A program made the translations under genes and the position numbers. DNA of 64,000 nucleotides, taken from the NCBI GenBank assembly GCA_003481745.1, contig QULP01000001.1, positions 1-64,000 of the forward strand, given 5' to 3'. Shown piece by piece: positions 23,558 to 33,130 of the stretch. This stretch comes from Firmicutes bacterium OM04-13BH. Its GTDB lineage: Bacteria > Bacillota > Clostridia > Lachnospirales > Lachnospiraceae. A model generated the notes under the pieces. The model searched no databases, had not been told where the DNA came from, and saw nothing but the letters and a program-made list of their open reading frames with translations. Position 1 is the first letter of the stretch, and every line of letters begins with the position of its first letter.

Positions 23558-24100
23558 TTATAAATTTTTTCCAAGTTCATATGCCTTCTTCATTATATCC
23601 ACATGATCCTCAGCTGTATTTGCTGCATCAATTCCACCGCCACCGACCATGCCTTTTAAGGAAGCCTTTTCAAAACAATCTACCCAGCCTTGCAGCCCAT
23701 TATAGGCTTTCTCAAATGCACTTTCCTCATTCTCTGCCGCAGTTGCAATCATATAAATATCTCTGAATAAATAATCTGCCGAATATAAAGGATTCAATCT
23801 ATCAAGAAGTGTTTTCATCTGACCGCACATCTCATAATAATAAATTGGGGTTGCATAGACAATAACTTCTGCATTCTTTACCTTTGCCATAATATCTGCA
23901 ATATCATCCTTCTGTACACACATCCCAGTCCTCTGGCAGGATAGACAACCGATACAATATTTTATATCTTTTCCTTTCAAAGAAAGAAGTTCCACATCAT
24001 GCCCCGCTTCTTTTGCTCCCTTTGCACACTCATTTGCAAGTATATCAGAATTGCTCCCTCCTCGAAGACTTGTCGATATGATCAATACTTTTTTTACCAT
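23558..24100 (-). CDS. NADPH-dependent FMN reductase / iron-sulfur flavoprotein
   Basis: A 180-residue flavodoxin-fold protein with the phosphate loop STSLRGGSNSDIL and a Cys cluster CIGCLSCQRTGMC near residues 49-61, as in iron-sulfur flavoproteins and NAD(P)H-dependent reductases. YATPIYYYEMCGQMKTLLDR is the second flavin motif. It is the last gene of an operon with an alpha/beta hydrolase, two bases after that gene's stop. The substrate is unknown; small quinones or aromatic compounds are typical. Confidence 0.87.
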   Translation of the reverse strand: MVKKVLIISTSLRGGSNSDILANECAKGAKEAGHDVELLSLKGKDIKYCIGCLSCQRTGMCVQKDDIADIMAKVKNAEVIVYATPIYYYEMCGQMKTLLDRLNPLYSADYLFRDIYMIATAAENEESAFEKAYNGLQGWVDCFEKASLKGMVGGGGIDAANTAEDHVDIMKKAYELGKNL

Positions 24101-24102
24101 AA

Positions 24103-25101
24103 TTAACCAACTCCATTTTCTTCAAAAAATTTCTGGATTTTATCAAATGGGATTACATCCAGATTATCGTAAAGATCTGTATGAACAGCCCCTGGAATTG
24201 TTAGCAGCTCTTTATTGGATGTGTACTTGCTGTCCTTAATCATATTTTCATAAGCATCTTTTCCAAAATAATAGCTGTGTGCTTTTTCTCCGTGAACAAT
24301 GAGGACTGCACTTCTGATTTCATTACTGTACTTTAATATTGGCTGATTCATAAATGACATACATCCAATACTGTTCCAGCCATCATTGGAATTCAGGCTT
24401 CTTTTATGATAACATCTGCCTTTATAATACTCACTGTAATCTTTTACAAAGAAAGGGGCATCCTCTGGAACCGGAAGAGAAACACAACCACCAGCTCTGG
24501 AATATTCGCCTTTACAGTATTCTTGTGTTCTGAGGGTATTCAGCGACTGCTTCTTCGCATAACGTGCTTCTTCACTGTCCTCAGAATCAAAGTACCCATT
24601 CGCATTTACCCTTGTCATATCATACATGGTAGATGCAACCGTTGCTTTTATTCTTGTATCGAGTGCAGCTGCGTTAAGAGCCATTCCACCCCAGCCACAG
24701 ATTCCAATGATTCCTATTCTATCTTGATCTACCTCTTCCCGAACAGAAAGGAAATCAACAGCAGCCATGAAATCTTCTGTATTAATATCCGGAGAAGCCA
24801 TGTATCTTGGATTGCCTCCACTTTCTCCCGTAAAAGAAGGATCAAATGCAATAGTAAGGTATCCTTTTTCAGCCATCGTCTGCGCATACAGTCCGGAACA
24901 CTGTTCTTTGACTGCACCAAATGGTCCACTTACAGCAATCGCTGGATATTTCCCAGATGCATTTTTCGGCTTATACAAATCTGCAGCAAGTGTGATTCCA
25001 TAACGATTTGCAAATGTCACTTTCTCATGATCTACTTTTTCACTTTTTGGAAAAGTTTTATCCCATTCAGATACTAGTTTTAATTCTTCTGTTTTCAACA
25101 T
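24103..25101 (-). CDS. Alpha/beta hydrolase of the YcjY/dienelactone type
   Basis: The 332-residue enzyme has an alpha/beta-hydrolase fold with nucleophile elbow GICGWGG (Cys in place of Ser, as in some dienelactone-hydrolase relatives), an oxyanion region SGPFGAVKEQCSG, and a C-terminal His in GAVHTDLYD. GGAGG eight bases upstream fixes the start at 25101 rather than seven codons earlier. It lies between a CMD-cupin gene and an FMN reductase on the same strand. The Cys nucleophile should be noted; a Ser hydrolase call would be wrong. Confidence 0.82.
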   Translation of the reverse strand: MLKTEELKLVSEWDKTFPKSEKVDHEKVTFANRYGITLAADLYKPKNASGKYPAIAVSGPFGAVKEQCSGLYAQTMAEKGYLTIAFDPSFTGESGGNPRYMASPDINTEDFMAAVDFLSVREEVDQDRIGIIGICGWGGMALNAAALDTRIKATVASTMYDMTRVNANGYFDSEDSEEARYAKKQSLNTLRTQEYCKGEYSRAGGCVSLPVPEDAPFFVKDYSEYYKGRCYHKRSLNSNDGWNSIGCMSFMNQPILKYSNEIRSAVLIVHGEKAHSYYFGKDAYENMIKDSKYTSNKELLTIPGAVHTDLYDNLDVIPFDKIQKFFEENGVG

Positions 25102-25154
25102 AAATATAACCTCCATATGCAAATTGTCTTATAAATATACTTTTTTCAACCTTC

Positions 25155-25922
25155 CTATTTTAGTTTTCTATATTCTTCATCACTTACCGGTTCAAGCCAT
25201 TCATTGGAACTATTTTCGCCCGGCACTTCTATTGCCAGATGTGAAAACCATTCATCCGGTGCGGCTCCATGCCAGTGCTTAACACCTGTAGGAATATTGA
25301 TGCAGTCACCTGGCTTCATTTCTACAGCGTCTTTGCCTTCCTCCTGATAATATCCTCTTCCGGCAACACATACCAGGATCTGTCCACCTCCGCTTTTTGC
25401 ATGATGGATGTGCCAATTATTTCTGCATCCAGGTTCAAATGTCACATTAAAAATTCCAACCTGAGAAGTGGAAATCGGTGCAAGAAAACTTCTGCCAGAA
25501 AAATACTGTGCAAAGCCATCGTTTGGTGCACCAATTGAAAATACCATCTCTTTTGCATGCGCCCGCATTGCTTCCTCTTTGTATGGTAAATCTCCTTCGC
25601 CTGTTTCCCACACTTCCTTTGCAAGATTGAAAACAGCCCATGCTTTTGGCCATCCTGCATAGAATGCAACATGTGTGATCACAGCAGCAATCTCTTTTTG
25701 TGTCACACCATGATTTTTTGCATTTTGAAGATGATATTTTAAAGAAGAATCCGTAATTCCGGAAGCCATCAGCGCAACCACTGTGATAATACTTCTTGTT
25801 TTTACGTCGATATCCTGGTTATTCCAGTTTTCGCCGAAAAGTACATCATCGTTAAAATGTGCAAATTCCGGTGCGAATTCACCAAGTGTATTTCTTCCTG
25901 CTGTCTGTACTATTTTTCCCAT
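25155..25922 (-). CDS. Carboxymuconolactone decarboxylase-cupin fusion protein
   Basis: Residues 10-125 match the carboxymuconolactone decarboxylase/AhpD fold (TRSIITVVALMASG, KNHGVTQKEIAAVITHVAFYAGWPKAWAVFNLAKEV). Residues 140-240 form a cupin (CRNNWHIHHAKSGGGQILVCVAGRG, GDCINIPTGVKHWHG) with metal His residues. Fusion of these two is a known arrangement in anaerobe redox operons. AhpD-like Cys pairs are absent, so a thiol peroxidase-partner role is unlikely. The gene is between flavodoxin and the hydrolase. Confidence 0.9.
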   Translation of the reverse strand: MGKIVQTAGRNTLGEFAPEFAHFNDDVLFGENWNNQDIDVKTRSIITVVALMASGITDSSLKYHLQNAKNHGVTQKEIAAVITHVAFYAGWPKAWAVFNLAKEVWETGEGDLPYKEEAMRAHAKEMVFSIGAPNDGFAQYFSGRSFLAPISTSQVGIFNVTFEPGCRNNWHIHHAKSGGGQILVCVAGRGYYQEEGKDAVEMKPGDCINIPTGVKHWHGAAPDEWFSHLAIEVPGENSSNEWLEPVSDEEYRKLK

Positions 25923-25950
25923 ATTCTGTATACCTCCATAACGCTGTTGT

Positions 25951-26421
25951 TTATAAAGAGTTTACCCATTCACAGATTTCCTGTTTTGTTCCACGATTTA
26001 ACAGTCTGCCTTCTGTAATAATTGCGTCTGGTGCAGATGACTGCAATTCTTTCACAGTGTTCCCAAATCCACTTCCTCCGGATGTTGCAAAAAGCACAAT
26101 CTTTTTACCACTGAAATCATAAGCTTCTAAAAATGTATTGATGATTGTCGGAGCCACATACCACCAGATCGGGAATCCCAGAAGGATCTCGTCATAAGAA
26201 CTCATATCCATCTCTTTTTTCATAATCGCCGGTCTATATTTTTTATCATTCATTTCCACACTGCTTCTGGATTTTTTATTCATCCAGTCAAGATCAAGCT
26301 TTGTATATGGAACTTTCGGCTCAATCTCAAACAAATCCGCTTTTGCTTCCTCTGCGATCATCTGTGCTACTTTTTTTGTTGTTCCGCTTGCACTGAAAAA
26401 TGCCACTAATTTTTTACTCAT
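25951..26421 (-). CDS. Flavodoxin
   Basis: The 156-residue protein starts MSKKLVAFFSASGTTKKVA, the FMN phosphate loop, and has WWYVAPTIINTFLEAYDFSGKKIVLFATSGGSGFG, with the aromatic residues that stack on flavin. It is a NADPH-linked or electron-carrier flavodoxin. AAAGGGG lies eight bases before ATG 26421; eleven extra codons upstream are not needed. It leads the operon with CMD-cupin, hydrolase and FMN reductase. Confidence 0.9.
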   Translation of the reverse strand: MSKKLVAFFSASGTTKKVAQMIAEEAKADLFEIEPKVPYTKLDLDWMNKKSRSSVEMNDKKYRPAIMKKEMDMSSYDEILLGFPIWWYVAPTIINTFLEAYDFSGKKIVLFATSGGSGFGNTVKELQSSAPDAIITEGRLLNRGTKQEICEWVNSL

Positions 26422-26455
26422 AATAAAAAGCCCCTTTCTATACGTATTTTTCACA

Positions 26456-26503
26456 AAAAAATAGATGTATAAGATTTACATTCATCTTACACATCTATTT
26501 TAA
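26456..26503 (-). terminator. Terminator downstream of the LysR gene
   Basis: On the minus strand AATAGATGTGTAAGAT pairs with ATCTTATACATCTATT (16 bp with one mismatch, 8-base loop) and ends in TTTTTTT. It separates the LysR gene from the flavodoxin operon, whose start is only about 40 bases further on. Confidence 0.8.
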
Positions 26504-26547
26504 GCTCTATCGCTTCATTATGTCTAATGCTTATATTGAATTTTGTT

Positions 26548-27426
26548 TTATGCCTGAAAAGCATTAATCTCCTCAATCATTTTACGGACTGCCAAAGAAT
26601 ATGGGATATTCCGTCGCCAGGCAATCACCGTACTGGTCGTGATTTCAGGAGAAATTCTTCGCTGTACAAGAATATCCTCTCGCCAATACTTTGCAGCACC
26701 CTCAATTGAAATTGGATACCCCAGTCCATTTGCCGCCATAACTCCGGCATTCGTTCCAAGATTACTCGTAAAAGCAATCTGTAATTTTGAAAAGTCTTTT
26801 CCAAACCAGTTGGCAAGTTCACTTTGAACGTTCATTCTTTCTGGCAGGATCAAGGGCTTTCCAATAAGATCTTCTTTTTTTATAAACTCTTTTTCTGCCA
26901 GCGGATCATCCGGCCGCATTCCGACACACCAGTGATCACAATCTGTGATTCTAATATAATCCAGCCCTTCGGTGTCCACCGGCTCCATGAATAATGCAAT
27001 ATCTACAAGTCCTTTGTTCATCATCTCATACACTACATCTGCTGTTGCAGTATGCAATACAATCTGAACCAGCGGATATTTTTCTTTATACGTTTTACAT
27101 ATCTTCGCCAATGTCTCCACTGCCGCAAATTCACCGCATCCAATGGTTATCGTGCCCTCTACAACCTCTTCTTTTCCTTTCAGTTCCTCCAGCGTCCTTT
27201 CCTCAAGATTAAGGATCTCCAAGGCACGCCTTTTTAATAAAATTCCTTCATCAGTGAGCGATATTTTCTTCCCGTTTCGAATAAATAATATTATTCCCAG
27301 GTCCTCTTCAAATGCCGCCATTTGTCTGGAAAGCGTTGGCTGGGTAATATGCAATTGTTCTGCTGCTTTTGTAAAGCTCTGTTCTTTTGCTACTGTTAAA
27401 AAATAACGTAATAATCTTAATTCCAT
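26548..27426 (-). CDS. LysR-family transcriptional regulator
   Basis: A 292-residue LysR protein. Its helix-turn-helix is RYFLTVAKEQSFTKAAEQLHITQPTLSRQMAAFEEDLG at residues 6-45, and the periplasmic-binding-like effector domain covers residues 85-290. AGGA nine bases before ATG 27426 supports this start over GTG 27444. It is upstream of, and in the same direction as, the flavodoxin/CMD-cupin/hydrolase set, making that operon its likely target. Confidence 0.93.
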   Translation of the reverse strand: MELRLLRYFLTVAKEQSFTKAAEQLHITQPTLSRQMAAFEEDLGIILFIRNGKKISLTDEGILLKRRALEILNLEERTLEELKGKEEVVEGTITIGCGEFAAVETLAKICKTYKEKYPLVQIVLHTATADVVYEMMNKGLVDIALFMEPVDTEGLDYIRITDCDHWCVGMRPDDPLAEKEFIKKEDLIGKPLILPERMNVQSELANWFGKDFSKLQIAFTSNLGTNAGVMAANGLGYPISIEGAAKYWREDILVQRRISPEITTSTVIAWRRNIPYSLAVRKMIEEINAFQA

Positions 27427-27575
27427 ATCTTTATATTCCTGCACTTTTTTGTCGTATTCATTCTATTCAGAATATAACGACGTACTTTATGTACCGGAAG
27501 ATTCAATCCCTTTCCCAGTAATTTTGCATACTCTGCTGTACTTCCGGTATTTGATGTATATATGATTGCTTTCAT
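27417..27575 (-). pseudogene. Truncated flavodoxin, N-terminal piece
   Basis: GGAGGTCAAATAAG then ATG 27575 begins MKAIIYTSNTGSTAEYAKLLGKGLNLPV, a clear flavodoxin phosphate loop, but the reading switches to unrelated codons (HKVRRYILNRM) and stops at 52 residues, overlapping the start of lysR. The rest of the flavodoxin is missing, so this is a deletion remnant rather than a working carrier. Confidence 0.7.
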
Positions 27576-27600
27576 TCTTATTTGACCTCCATAATATAAA

Positions 27601-27642
27601 CGACACAGTGCAAAACTGTAATATTACAATCTGCACTGCGTC
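27601..27642 (-). terminator. Hairpin downstream of the ABC exporter and KTR fragment
   Basis: GACGCAGTGCA and TGCACTGTGTC on the minus strand pair around a loop of about 20 bases and lead to GTTTATATT. It directly follows the KTR-like stop and precedes the flavodoxin remnant, so it may end the ABC exporter transcript. Confidence 0.55.
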
Positions 27643-27732
27643 TTAGCGTCTGGCTTCCTTTACTATAAATTTTTCTGCATTAATCAGGCTTTCTTCTTTG
27701 CATTTTGGACAAAGCAAAGAAATTTCACTCAC
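27643..27732 (-). pseudogene. Fragment resembling a cysteine-rich KTR-domain protein
   Basis: The minus strand encodes about 29 residues containing ISLLCPKCKEESLINAEKF. This matches the second zinc knuckle and tail of the small KTR-domain proteins (CPKCK-x-LINVKQ) that accompany Firmicute mobile elements. The first CPxCG-x-KTR half is missing, and only a GTG could start it. It is too short to be confident. Confidence 0.4.
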
Positions 27733-27755
27733 TGAAAATAATATTTCCTATCTTC

Positions 27756-28658
27756 CTATCGTCTGCCTTCACCTTCTGGCAGCAATGTAACAAAATAATA
27801 AATAATTCCAAATACAGCTATACTTCCCATCATAATGCCAATCATCTGATTTACACTTACCACATTTCCATGAAATACCGGATTGCAATCAAGAGTGTCT
27901 CTTATCGCTTCAACCATTTCATCCGGATAATGTTTTCTCTCCATCTCCCTGAACACTCCGTGAAGCATATGATTCTTAATCAATGAAGTGGCATATGTGC
28001 TCGGAAGATAAGACAGTGCCTTCTGAAGACTTGATCCAAAATTTGAAATCGGCATATAAGCACCACATATAAAACCATATCCTGCGCTGACAATTGTACC
28101 CACAGCAGAAAGTTGTCCCTGTGTTGTCAACGGAAAGCTAATGATACTTGAAAGTGTACTTCCAAACAGGACGAGCAATATCATATCAAATAGAACCCAT
28201 AATACGTCTGCTGCATTCATATACCATCCCATTTTAAATAAATATCCCAGGCATAATACAAATGCAAGTGCATTGACCATCAAAGAATTAGCTACTGTTG
28301 ACAGAAAATATCCTAAATATATTTTTCCTCTACCAACCGGTGAAACATTAAAATCTTTCCTTGTTCCATTTGCCTTGTCCTGCACCATAGTCAGATTCAC
28401 ACAAAATGTTACAGTGATACAGCTTACTGCCATAAGTGATGCTGTCAGCTGTGCTGCTACTGTTCCATTAATGAGCTTATCCGAAATTTTGATCATATCC
28501 GGAATTGCAGATGTAAAAGAATCTCTGAAAACCTTTGCAAGAAACGTAGCATACAAAACAATCAGAATGACGGGTGTGAGCATTGATGTAAACAACATGC
28601 CTTTATCTTTAAAAAACAGTTTCCTGTTCCTGTTCATTAATGCCAATACTGTTCTCAT
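27756..28658 (-). CDS. ABC-2 type transporter permease
   Basis: A 300-residue permease with six hydrophobic segments (for example MLTPVILIVLYATFLAKVF, SLMAVSCITVTFCVNLTMV, MILLVLFGSTLSSIISFPL, IGIMMGSIAVFGIIYYFVTLL) and the ABC-2 pattern YGFICGAYMPISNFGSSLQ. It is the partner of the DrrA-type ATPase; its first base overlaps the last base of the ATPase gene. The pair would export a drug, lipid or peptide. A diverged copy of its last 35 codons lies at 29829-29933. Confidence 0.92.
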   Translation of the reverse strand: MRTVLALMNRNRKLFFKDKGMLFTSMLTPVILIVLYATFLAKVFRDSFTSAIPDMIKISDKLINGTVAAQLTASLMAVSCITVTFCVNLTMVQDKANGTRKDFNVSPVGRGKIYLGYFLSTVANSLMVNALAFVLCLGYLFKMGWYMNAADVLWVLFDMILLVLFGSTLSSIISFPLTTQGQLSAVGTIVSAGYGFICGAYMPISNFGSSLQKALSYLPSTYATSLIKNHMLHGVFREMERKHYPDEMVEAIRDTLDCNPVFHGNVVSVNQMIGIMMGSIAVFGIIYYFVTLLPEGEGRR

Positions 28659-29569
28659 CAGCGTTCACCTCCAAGCTTTTTCCCTGTGACTGCAAGAAAT
28701 ACATCATCCATACCGCCTTTTACTACTTCATAATCCGTGAATAGGTCCTGATGCTCTACAATAAGCTTCGTTGCTTCCTTCGTATTTCTTACTTTTATCT
28801 GATATCCGTCACGTATTTTTTTATATTCTCTGTTCAATGACTTTATTTCATCTTCGGAAACACCATAAACAGATACGATATCCTGTACATAATCATTTTT
28901 AAGTTCAAACGGTGTACCTTCCGCTGCAATACTTCCTTTGTCAAGAATTACAACATACCCGGCATTAGCAGCCTCTTCCATATAATGTGTAGTCAGAAAT
29001 ACTGTCATATTTTCTGTTTTCTGAAGCTTCTCGATAACATTCCAGATTAACTGCCTTGTCTGCGGATCAAGCCCTGTAGTAGGCTCGTCAAGAATCAAAA
29101 TCTCCGGTCTGTGCAATAATGCACGGGCAATATCAATTCTTCTTCTCTGACCTCCTGACAGCTTACCTACAGGTCTGTTTAAAAACTCGTCAAAATCCAA
29201 AATCTCGACCAGCTCCTGTAATCTCTTATTAAGAACATTTCCAGCAATGCCGTACAAAGCAGCTCTGCTCATTAGGTTTTCTTTCACTGTAAGCGGTTTA
29301 TCAAGTACGCTATCCTGAAATACAACACCAATCATCCTTTTTGTCTGTGCACCGGCTTTGTCAGTTTCTATTCCGTTTATCTGAACAGTTCCACTGTCTT
29401 TTTTCAGCAATCCACAGAGAATAGAAATGGTTGTACTTTTCCCTGCACCGTTTACTCCAAGAAACGCAAATAATTCTCCTTTTTTCACACGAAAGCTCAG
29501 ATCCTTTACTGCCTTTACTTCGCCAAAGCTTTTATTCAGATGACTGATTTTAATTATATCTGACTCCAT
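28658..29569 (-). CDS. ABC transporter ATPase, DrrA/CcmA type
   Basis: The 303-residue ATPase shows Walker A GVNGAGKST, Q-loop VVFQDS, signature KLSGGQRRRIDIARALLH, Walker B ILILDEPTTGLDPQ and H-loop TTHYMEE, followed by a C-terminal regulatory domain of about 80 residues as in DrrA drug-export ATPases. It precedes its permease with a one-base overlap. Confidence 0.95.
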   Translation of the reverse strand: MESDIIKISHLNKSFGEVKAVKDLSFRVKKGELFAFLGVNGAGKSTTISILCGLLKKDSGTVQINGIETDKAGAQTKRMIGVVFQDSVLDKPLTVKENLMSRAALYGIAGNVLNKRLQELVEILDFDEFLNRPVGKLSGGQRRRIDIARALLHRPEILILDEPTTGLDPQTRQLIWNVIEKLQKTENMTVFLTTHYMEEAANAGYVVILDKGSIAAEGTPFELKNDYVQDIVSVYGVSEDEIKSLNREYKKIRDGYQIKVRNTKEATKLIVEHQDLFTDYEVVKGGMDDVFLAVTGKKLGGER

Positions 29570-29727
29570 ATTTTCTCCTTTTATTTGAACACTTCATCTA
29601 TTTTTACCTTCATATCTGCCATAAGTTATCGATTGGTTACTTAGTATTATAATAACAGTTTCCCGGATTATTCGATTCTCTTCTGATAATCAAGCTGCTT
29701 CGGTTCTGTCAGTTGTGCTTTCATCAA

Positions 29728-29806
29728 CTAATTATATCCCAGTATCACATTCATTGGCGTACGGATATCATGGGACATATTATTCAGAAATTCTGTTTTG
29801 GCTTTT
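29728..29806 (-). pseudogene. Histidine-kinase H-box fragment
   Basis: The minus strand reads [24 protein letters not shown] then a stop. This is the phospho-acceptor helix of a hybrid kinase like the one at 29938-32919, which has [21 protein letters not shown], but it is divergent in sequence. It is an isolated relic. Confidence 0.7.
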
Positions 29807-29828
29807 CATCTTCTAAAAATAATGTTGC

Positions 29829-29933
29829 TTATCGTGTGCCTTCACCTTCTGTCAACAATGTAAGAAAATAATAAATAATTCCAAATACAGCTATACTTTC
29901 CATCATAATACCAATCATCTGATTTACACTTAC
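29829..29933 (-). repeat. Diverged duplicate of the ABC permease 3' end
   Basis: This stretch is about 90 percent like 27756-27863 by eye. It encodes VSVNQMIGIMMESIAVFGIIYYF...EGEGTR then a stop, the same C-terminus as the permease (MMGSIAVFGIIYYF...EGEGRR). It lies directly behind the hybrid kinase stop, so a second exporter copy once stood here. Confidence 0.8.
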
Positions 29934-29937
29934 TTCT

Positions 29938-32919
29938 TTATTTGCATGATTTTTCTGATGCTCCAGACACCTGATTCAGATTCTTCTGTAATGTACGGAG
30001 CAACTCTTCTATAACAATTGGTTTGGATAAGAAGCCATCCATACCACATTCCATTGCCTTCTTTTTGTCTTCGTCAAAAGCATTTGCGGTCATAGCAAGG
30101 ATGGTAATTTCCGCCAGTGTCGGATCATCCAGAGCACGGATTTGCTTAGTGGCCTCATATCCATTCATTACAGGCATCTGCACATCCATCAACACCAGAT
30201 CATAATTACCTGGCGTCGAATTCTTAACTTTCTCCACTGCCTCAGCGCCATTTTCGGCAGTGTCAACCAGAAAACCATACTCATTAAGGATCTCCACCGC
30301 AATTTCGCTGTTTAATTCATTATCCTCCACAAGCAGTATACATCTGCCTCTGAAATCCGAACTTGCTTCAGGAAAAATAGTATCCTCCTGCTCAACCTGC
30401 TTCTGACCGATAGCAGTCATCAAGGTATCTCTGATATCTGACATGAACATTGGTTTCGCACAGAAAGCAGTTACCCCAGCCGCTCTGGCCTCTTCTTCGA
30501 TATCGGACCAGTCATAAGCCGTCAGGATAATAATCGATGTATCATCACCAAGACTACGGATCTGGCGTGTAACTTCAATGCCATTCATATCTGGCAGACG
30601 CCAGTCGATGATATAAGCATGGAATGCATCCCCAAGTTCCATAGACTGCCGTGCACGGAGAATAGCCTCCTTACCAGAAAGTGTCCATTCCGAACGCATT
30701 CCAACCCTCACAAGCATTTTTGTCACACTGTCACAGGTATTAAAATCATCATCTACAACCAGTGCCTTAAGACCCTCCAACTCAGCGATCTTCTCTATGT
30801 GTTTGTGCTCAGACTGAATCCGAAATGGCAGACGAACAATAAATTCCGTACCTTTGCCCTGCTCTGTCCTGACCTCAATTGTTCCACCCATCATATCCAC
30901 AATATTCTTGGTAATAGCCATGCCAAGCCCTGTACCCTGGGTTCTGCTGACTGTGGAAGTCCTCTCCCTCTCAAAAGGGGAAAAAATCTTCTGTACAAAT
31001 TCCGAACTCATGCCGATTCCGTTATCTTTTACCCGGATCTCGTACAGTTCCCTGCCTTTTACTGTCCCTGGGTACTGTTTGAGCCGAACAGAAACTGTTC
31101 CTCCTGCCGGTGTAAACTTAACCGCATTGGACAAAAGATTCAGCAACACCTGGTTGAGTCGTGTCTTATCACAATAAACATCCTCATTTGTAACATCCAT
31201 TGCATCCATATAAAGCTCCAGCTGCTTTGCATGAATTTGTCCGCTAATAATTGTCTTCAGATCATGAAGCACATCCGACAGACTGACCTCTGTCTCTTCC
31301 AGATGGAGCTTTCCACTCTCAATACGGCTCATATCCAATATATCATTGATCAGTGAGAGCAGATGATTACTGGAAGAAAGAATCTTACCCAGATAATCCC
31401 GAACTCTTTTTTTATCGTCAATATTACTTACAGCCAGTGTGGTAAAGCCGATAATCGCATTCATTGGTGTCCGGATATCATGAGACATATTGGAAAGGAA
31501 CGTACTCTTTGCCCTGTTTGCCATCTCCGCCGCATGTACTGCCTCAGAAAGTGCCTGATTCATTTTCCAGTCAGAGGTACGATCCGACATAACCAGGATA
31601 TATTTCTTTTCTCCGTTTATCTCACTTCCCATTGCAATATTATGGAACCAGCGTTTTTCACCTGTCTTCTGATGAACACATTCAAAATCCCATTCCTTCT
31701 GTTCATGAATCTGGATTTCTTCCAAATAATTTTTCTCCGAATCTTCAGATTTTTCCAGATGCAGTCTTTTCAGAACATAAATGTCTTTGCAGATCTGTTC
31801 TACTGTAATACCCAACAGTTTTTCCACATTCGGGCTGACATAATCTGCCTGATGTGTTTTTGCATCCAGCATCAGAAAAACATCATCCACATTCATTGAA
31901 AGCTTTTGGAACAGCTCATCCCTGTACAAGATCTCCGTATCTTTTTTCCTGAGATTTATTCTACCTTTTTGAATAATCAGACTAATAAGAAATGCAGCAA
32001 TACAGAATACAACCATACTGACAAGAAGTATCGTACTACGCTGCAGACTGTTCATACTGGCATTGACGATATCTGCCTGGACAAGTCCCAGAAATATCCA
32101 GTCCTGAATATCCGATTTTTCATAGACCAGATAATAATTTCTTCCATCCAGATTTACCATCATCGCATCGGTACATCCCGCTTTAAACTTCTCCAAAAGC
32201 TTATTGATTTCTTTTTCAGACATATCCGAGTGTTCTCTCAGAAGACCAAAGAAATTATACACGTTCCCCCATGATTCAGAAGAATGATCCACCACAACAC
32301 GACCGTCCGGATGAACAACAAAGCTCTGGGCATTTCCATTGAAAGCAGAAATATCCAACACATCTACGATATCAGAGTTTTCATAAGCAATGGCAATCGC
32401 ATCATATTCAAATCCCTGATAGTTTCCATGAGCCTTGGGAGTGGCAAAAACAAGCAGCTGAGATTTTCCTGGGACTGCTGCATTTGTTATCACATCATTT
32501 CCCTGCCGGATGTCTTCTTCAATATCTTCCTGTAATCCAAGATACCCTGTTTCCCCTGTTACCATCTTGTAATTCCCACCTGTTGATAGAAAATAGAATT
32601 CTAAAAAACCTGCATCTTCCTGTGCTTTCTCTATATAATCACAAATTTCATCTTCACTGGAGGTATTCTGAAGATTCTCACCCCACATATGGAGATAGGT
32701 CAGATTTTTATTTATCAGTTCCCTCAACATATTATCAGACTGATGAAAGACCTCCGTCAGATGAGAAACACTTTCCTCATAAACAGTTGCGGACACAAAC
32801 TTGAAATATTGGAAAACAGCCGAGATGATTCCTATAAAGAGAACAATAAAGACAGCTATCTTTAACCGTTTTTTTATAACACGTTTCTCTCTTTTTGTAT
32901 TACGATTCTTAACTTTCAT
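29938..32919 (-). CDS. Hybrid sensor histidine kinase with two receiver domains
   Basis: A protein of about 993 residues. It has a membrane helix ([19 protein letters not shown]), an extracellular sensor of about 250 residues with Cache-like features, and a second membrane helix ([19 protein letters not shown]). A PAS domain ([22 protein letters not shown]) follows, then HisKA ([21 protein letters not shown]), HATPase ([24 protein letters not shown]), and two receivers with Asp in [11 protein letters not shown] and [11 protein letters not shown]. No HPt domain is present, so phosphate must pass to a separate protein. The ATG at 32931 sits on its ribosome site; ATG 32919 is better spaced. A 16-bp tandem repeat precedes it. 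It follows the solute-binding lipoprotein gene. Confidence 0.92.
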   Translation of the reverse strand: MKVKNRNTKREKRVIKKRLKIAVFIVLFIGIISAVFQYFKFVSATVYEESVSHLTEVFHQSDNMLRELINKNLTYLHMWGENLQNTSSEDEICDYIEKAQEDAGFLEFYFLSTGGNYKMVTGETGYLGLQEDIEEDIRQGNDVITNAAVPGKSQLLVFATPKAHGNYQGFEYDAIAIAYENSDIVDVLDISAFNGNAQSFVVHPDGRVVVDHSSESWGNVYNFFGLLREHSDMSEKEINKLLEKFKAGCTDAMMVNLDGRNYYLVYEKSDIQDWIFLGLVQADIVNASMNSLQRSTILLVSMVVFCIAAFLISLIIQKGRINLRKKDTEILYRDELFQKLSMNVDDVFLMLDAKTHQADYVSPNVEKLLGITVEQICKDIYVLKRLHLEKSEDSEKNYLEEIQIHEQKEWDFECVHQKTGEKRWFHNIAMGSEINGEKKYILVMSDRTSDWKMNQALSEAVHAAEMANRAKSTFLSNMSHDIRTPMNAIIGFTTLAVSNIDDKKRVRDYLGKILSSSNHLLSLINDILDMSRIESGKLHLEETEVSLSDVLHDLKTIISGQIHAKQLELYMDAMDVTNEDVYCDKTRLNQVLLNLLSNAVKFTPAGGTVSVRLKQYPGTVKGRELYEIRVKDNGIGMSSEFVQKIFSPFERERTSTVSRTQGTGLGMAITKNIVDMMGGTIEVRTEQGKGTEFIVRLPFRIQSEHKHIEKIAELEGLKALVVDDDFNTCDSVTKMLVRVGMRSEWTLSGKEAILRARQSMELGDAFHAYIIDWRLPDMNGIEVTRQIRSLGDDTSIIILTAYDWSDIEEEARAAGVTAFCAKPMFMSDIRDTLMTAIGQKQVEQEDTIFPEASSDFRGRCILLVEDNELNSEIAVEILNEYGFLVDTAENGAEAVEKVKNSTPGNYDLVLMDVQMPVMNGYEATKQIRALDDPTLAEITILAMTANAFDEDKKKAMECGMDGFLSKPIVIEELLRTLQKNLNQVSGASEKSCK

Positions 32920-33130
32920 TTTTATATCCATTCCTTTTTATATCCATTCCTTTCGCTTCGCTTAGGCACAAAATGTTATAAAAATGTTTTCCTGAGCCTG
33001 ATTTTTCTTTATAACTCTCTGAACTTCACGATTCTGAAGGGAGCCCCTTCTTATGAGAGCCACCGTGAGATGGCTTGTGTGTTGTGCGTTTAAAGCAATG
33101 GATACCCTCTACTTTTCTTTTTCAATTTTC

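Noticed and set aside
30619..31356. Long plus-strand frame inside the hybrid kinase
   Set aside because: Antisense shadow of the kinase coding sequence; no start signal or family match.
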